NCBI GenBank assembly: GCA_027886175.1
Contig: JAJNNQ010000137.1
Coordinates: 31,792,001-31,856,000, forward strand
Length of the DNA: 64,000 bases
Origin: Phylloscopus collybita
Lineage: Eukaryota > Chordata > Aves > Passeriformes > Phylloscopidae
Direction of reading: 5' to 3'
In this document: positions 63,861-64,000 of the stretch, in pieces
Layout of the letters: each line of letters begins with the position of its first letter
Position numbering within the stretch: position 1 is the stretch's first letter
Position numbers and translations under genes: made by a program
Notes under the pieces: generated by a model
Databases searched by the model: none
The model's input: only the letters and a program-made list of their open reading frames with translations
Told to the model about the DNA's origin: nothing

Positions 63861-64000
63861 GTTGGGATAAAACCTATTATCAGCTGGCAACAATTTTCCA
63901 GATGACTGATGGTGAGGTGTCCTGTGAGCCAAAACTCTGTCCCCAACAAATGTGCTCTGTGCTAAATGGCCTCTATTGTCAGTTTCTTTCAGTTGCTTTC

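Larger units (their letters stand above)
61831..64000. other. Non-coding sequence ending in an A/C-rich tract
   Basis: No gene is visible. The one listed open frame (62018-62209, 63 codons) has no recognisable motif. A short TA dinucleotide run lies at about 62754-62768. Confidence 0.65.

Overview
The window is non-coding DNA from a vertebrate nuclear genome, most likely a bird and perhaps a passerine. It is A+T-rich throughout, and no open reading frame on either strand looks like a protein exon. Two pieces match, from memory, the 3' part of CR1 LINEs, and several solo LTRs are of the kind common in birds. CR1 and ERVL elements also occur in other sauropsids, so the bird call is an inference. 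I see no rRNA, tRNA, CRISPR array or bacterial feature, and no recognisable exon of a known protein. The segment is probably intergenic, or lies inside a very large intron.

Layout: 1-3130 unique sequence with an ATT-type microsatellite; 3131-3890 solo LTR (family A, copy 1); 3891-6839 unique; 6840-7695 old CR1 fragment; 7696-10832 unique with an AAAC microsatellite and a 14-G run; 10833-11083 worn ERVL-type LTR remnant; 11084-13882 unique with a 50-A tract; 13883-14075 CR1 3' end, minus strand; 14076-22191 unique with an extreme G/T-rich tract at 19115-19273; 22192-22827 solo LTR (family A, divergent copy 2); 22828-28246 unique; 28247-29397 G+C-rich LTR-like element; 30550-31285 solo LTR (copy 3); 31993-32150 A/C-rich tract; 32930-33618 solo LTR of a second family, minus strand; 33619-41790 unique; 41791-42451 solo LTR (copy 4); 42452-49374 unique with a 12-bp perfect inverted repeat; 49375-49932 old ERVL-type solo LTR; 49933-61126 unique, with a stretch at 52200-53000 that looks like a conserved non-coding element; 61127-61830 solo LTR (copy 5, minus strand); 61831-64000 unique, ending in an A/C-rich tract.

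The firmest result is the set of solo LTRs. Each begins TG and ends CA. Four of the five family-A copies are bounded by perfect 5-bp target-site duplications: TGTAT, ATCTC, GGTTT and GTATT. The divergent copy, the second-family copy and the old ERVL-type copy each have a 5-bp duplication with one mismatch. No gag, pol or env remnant was seen beside any of them, which fits LTR-LTR recombination having removed the interiors. No new gene system was found, and the window gives no support for claiming one.
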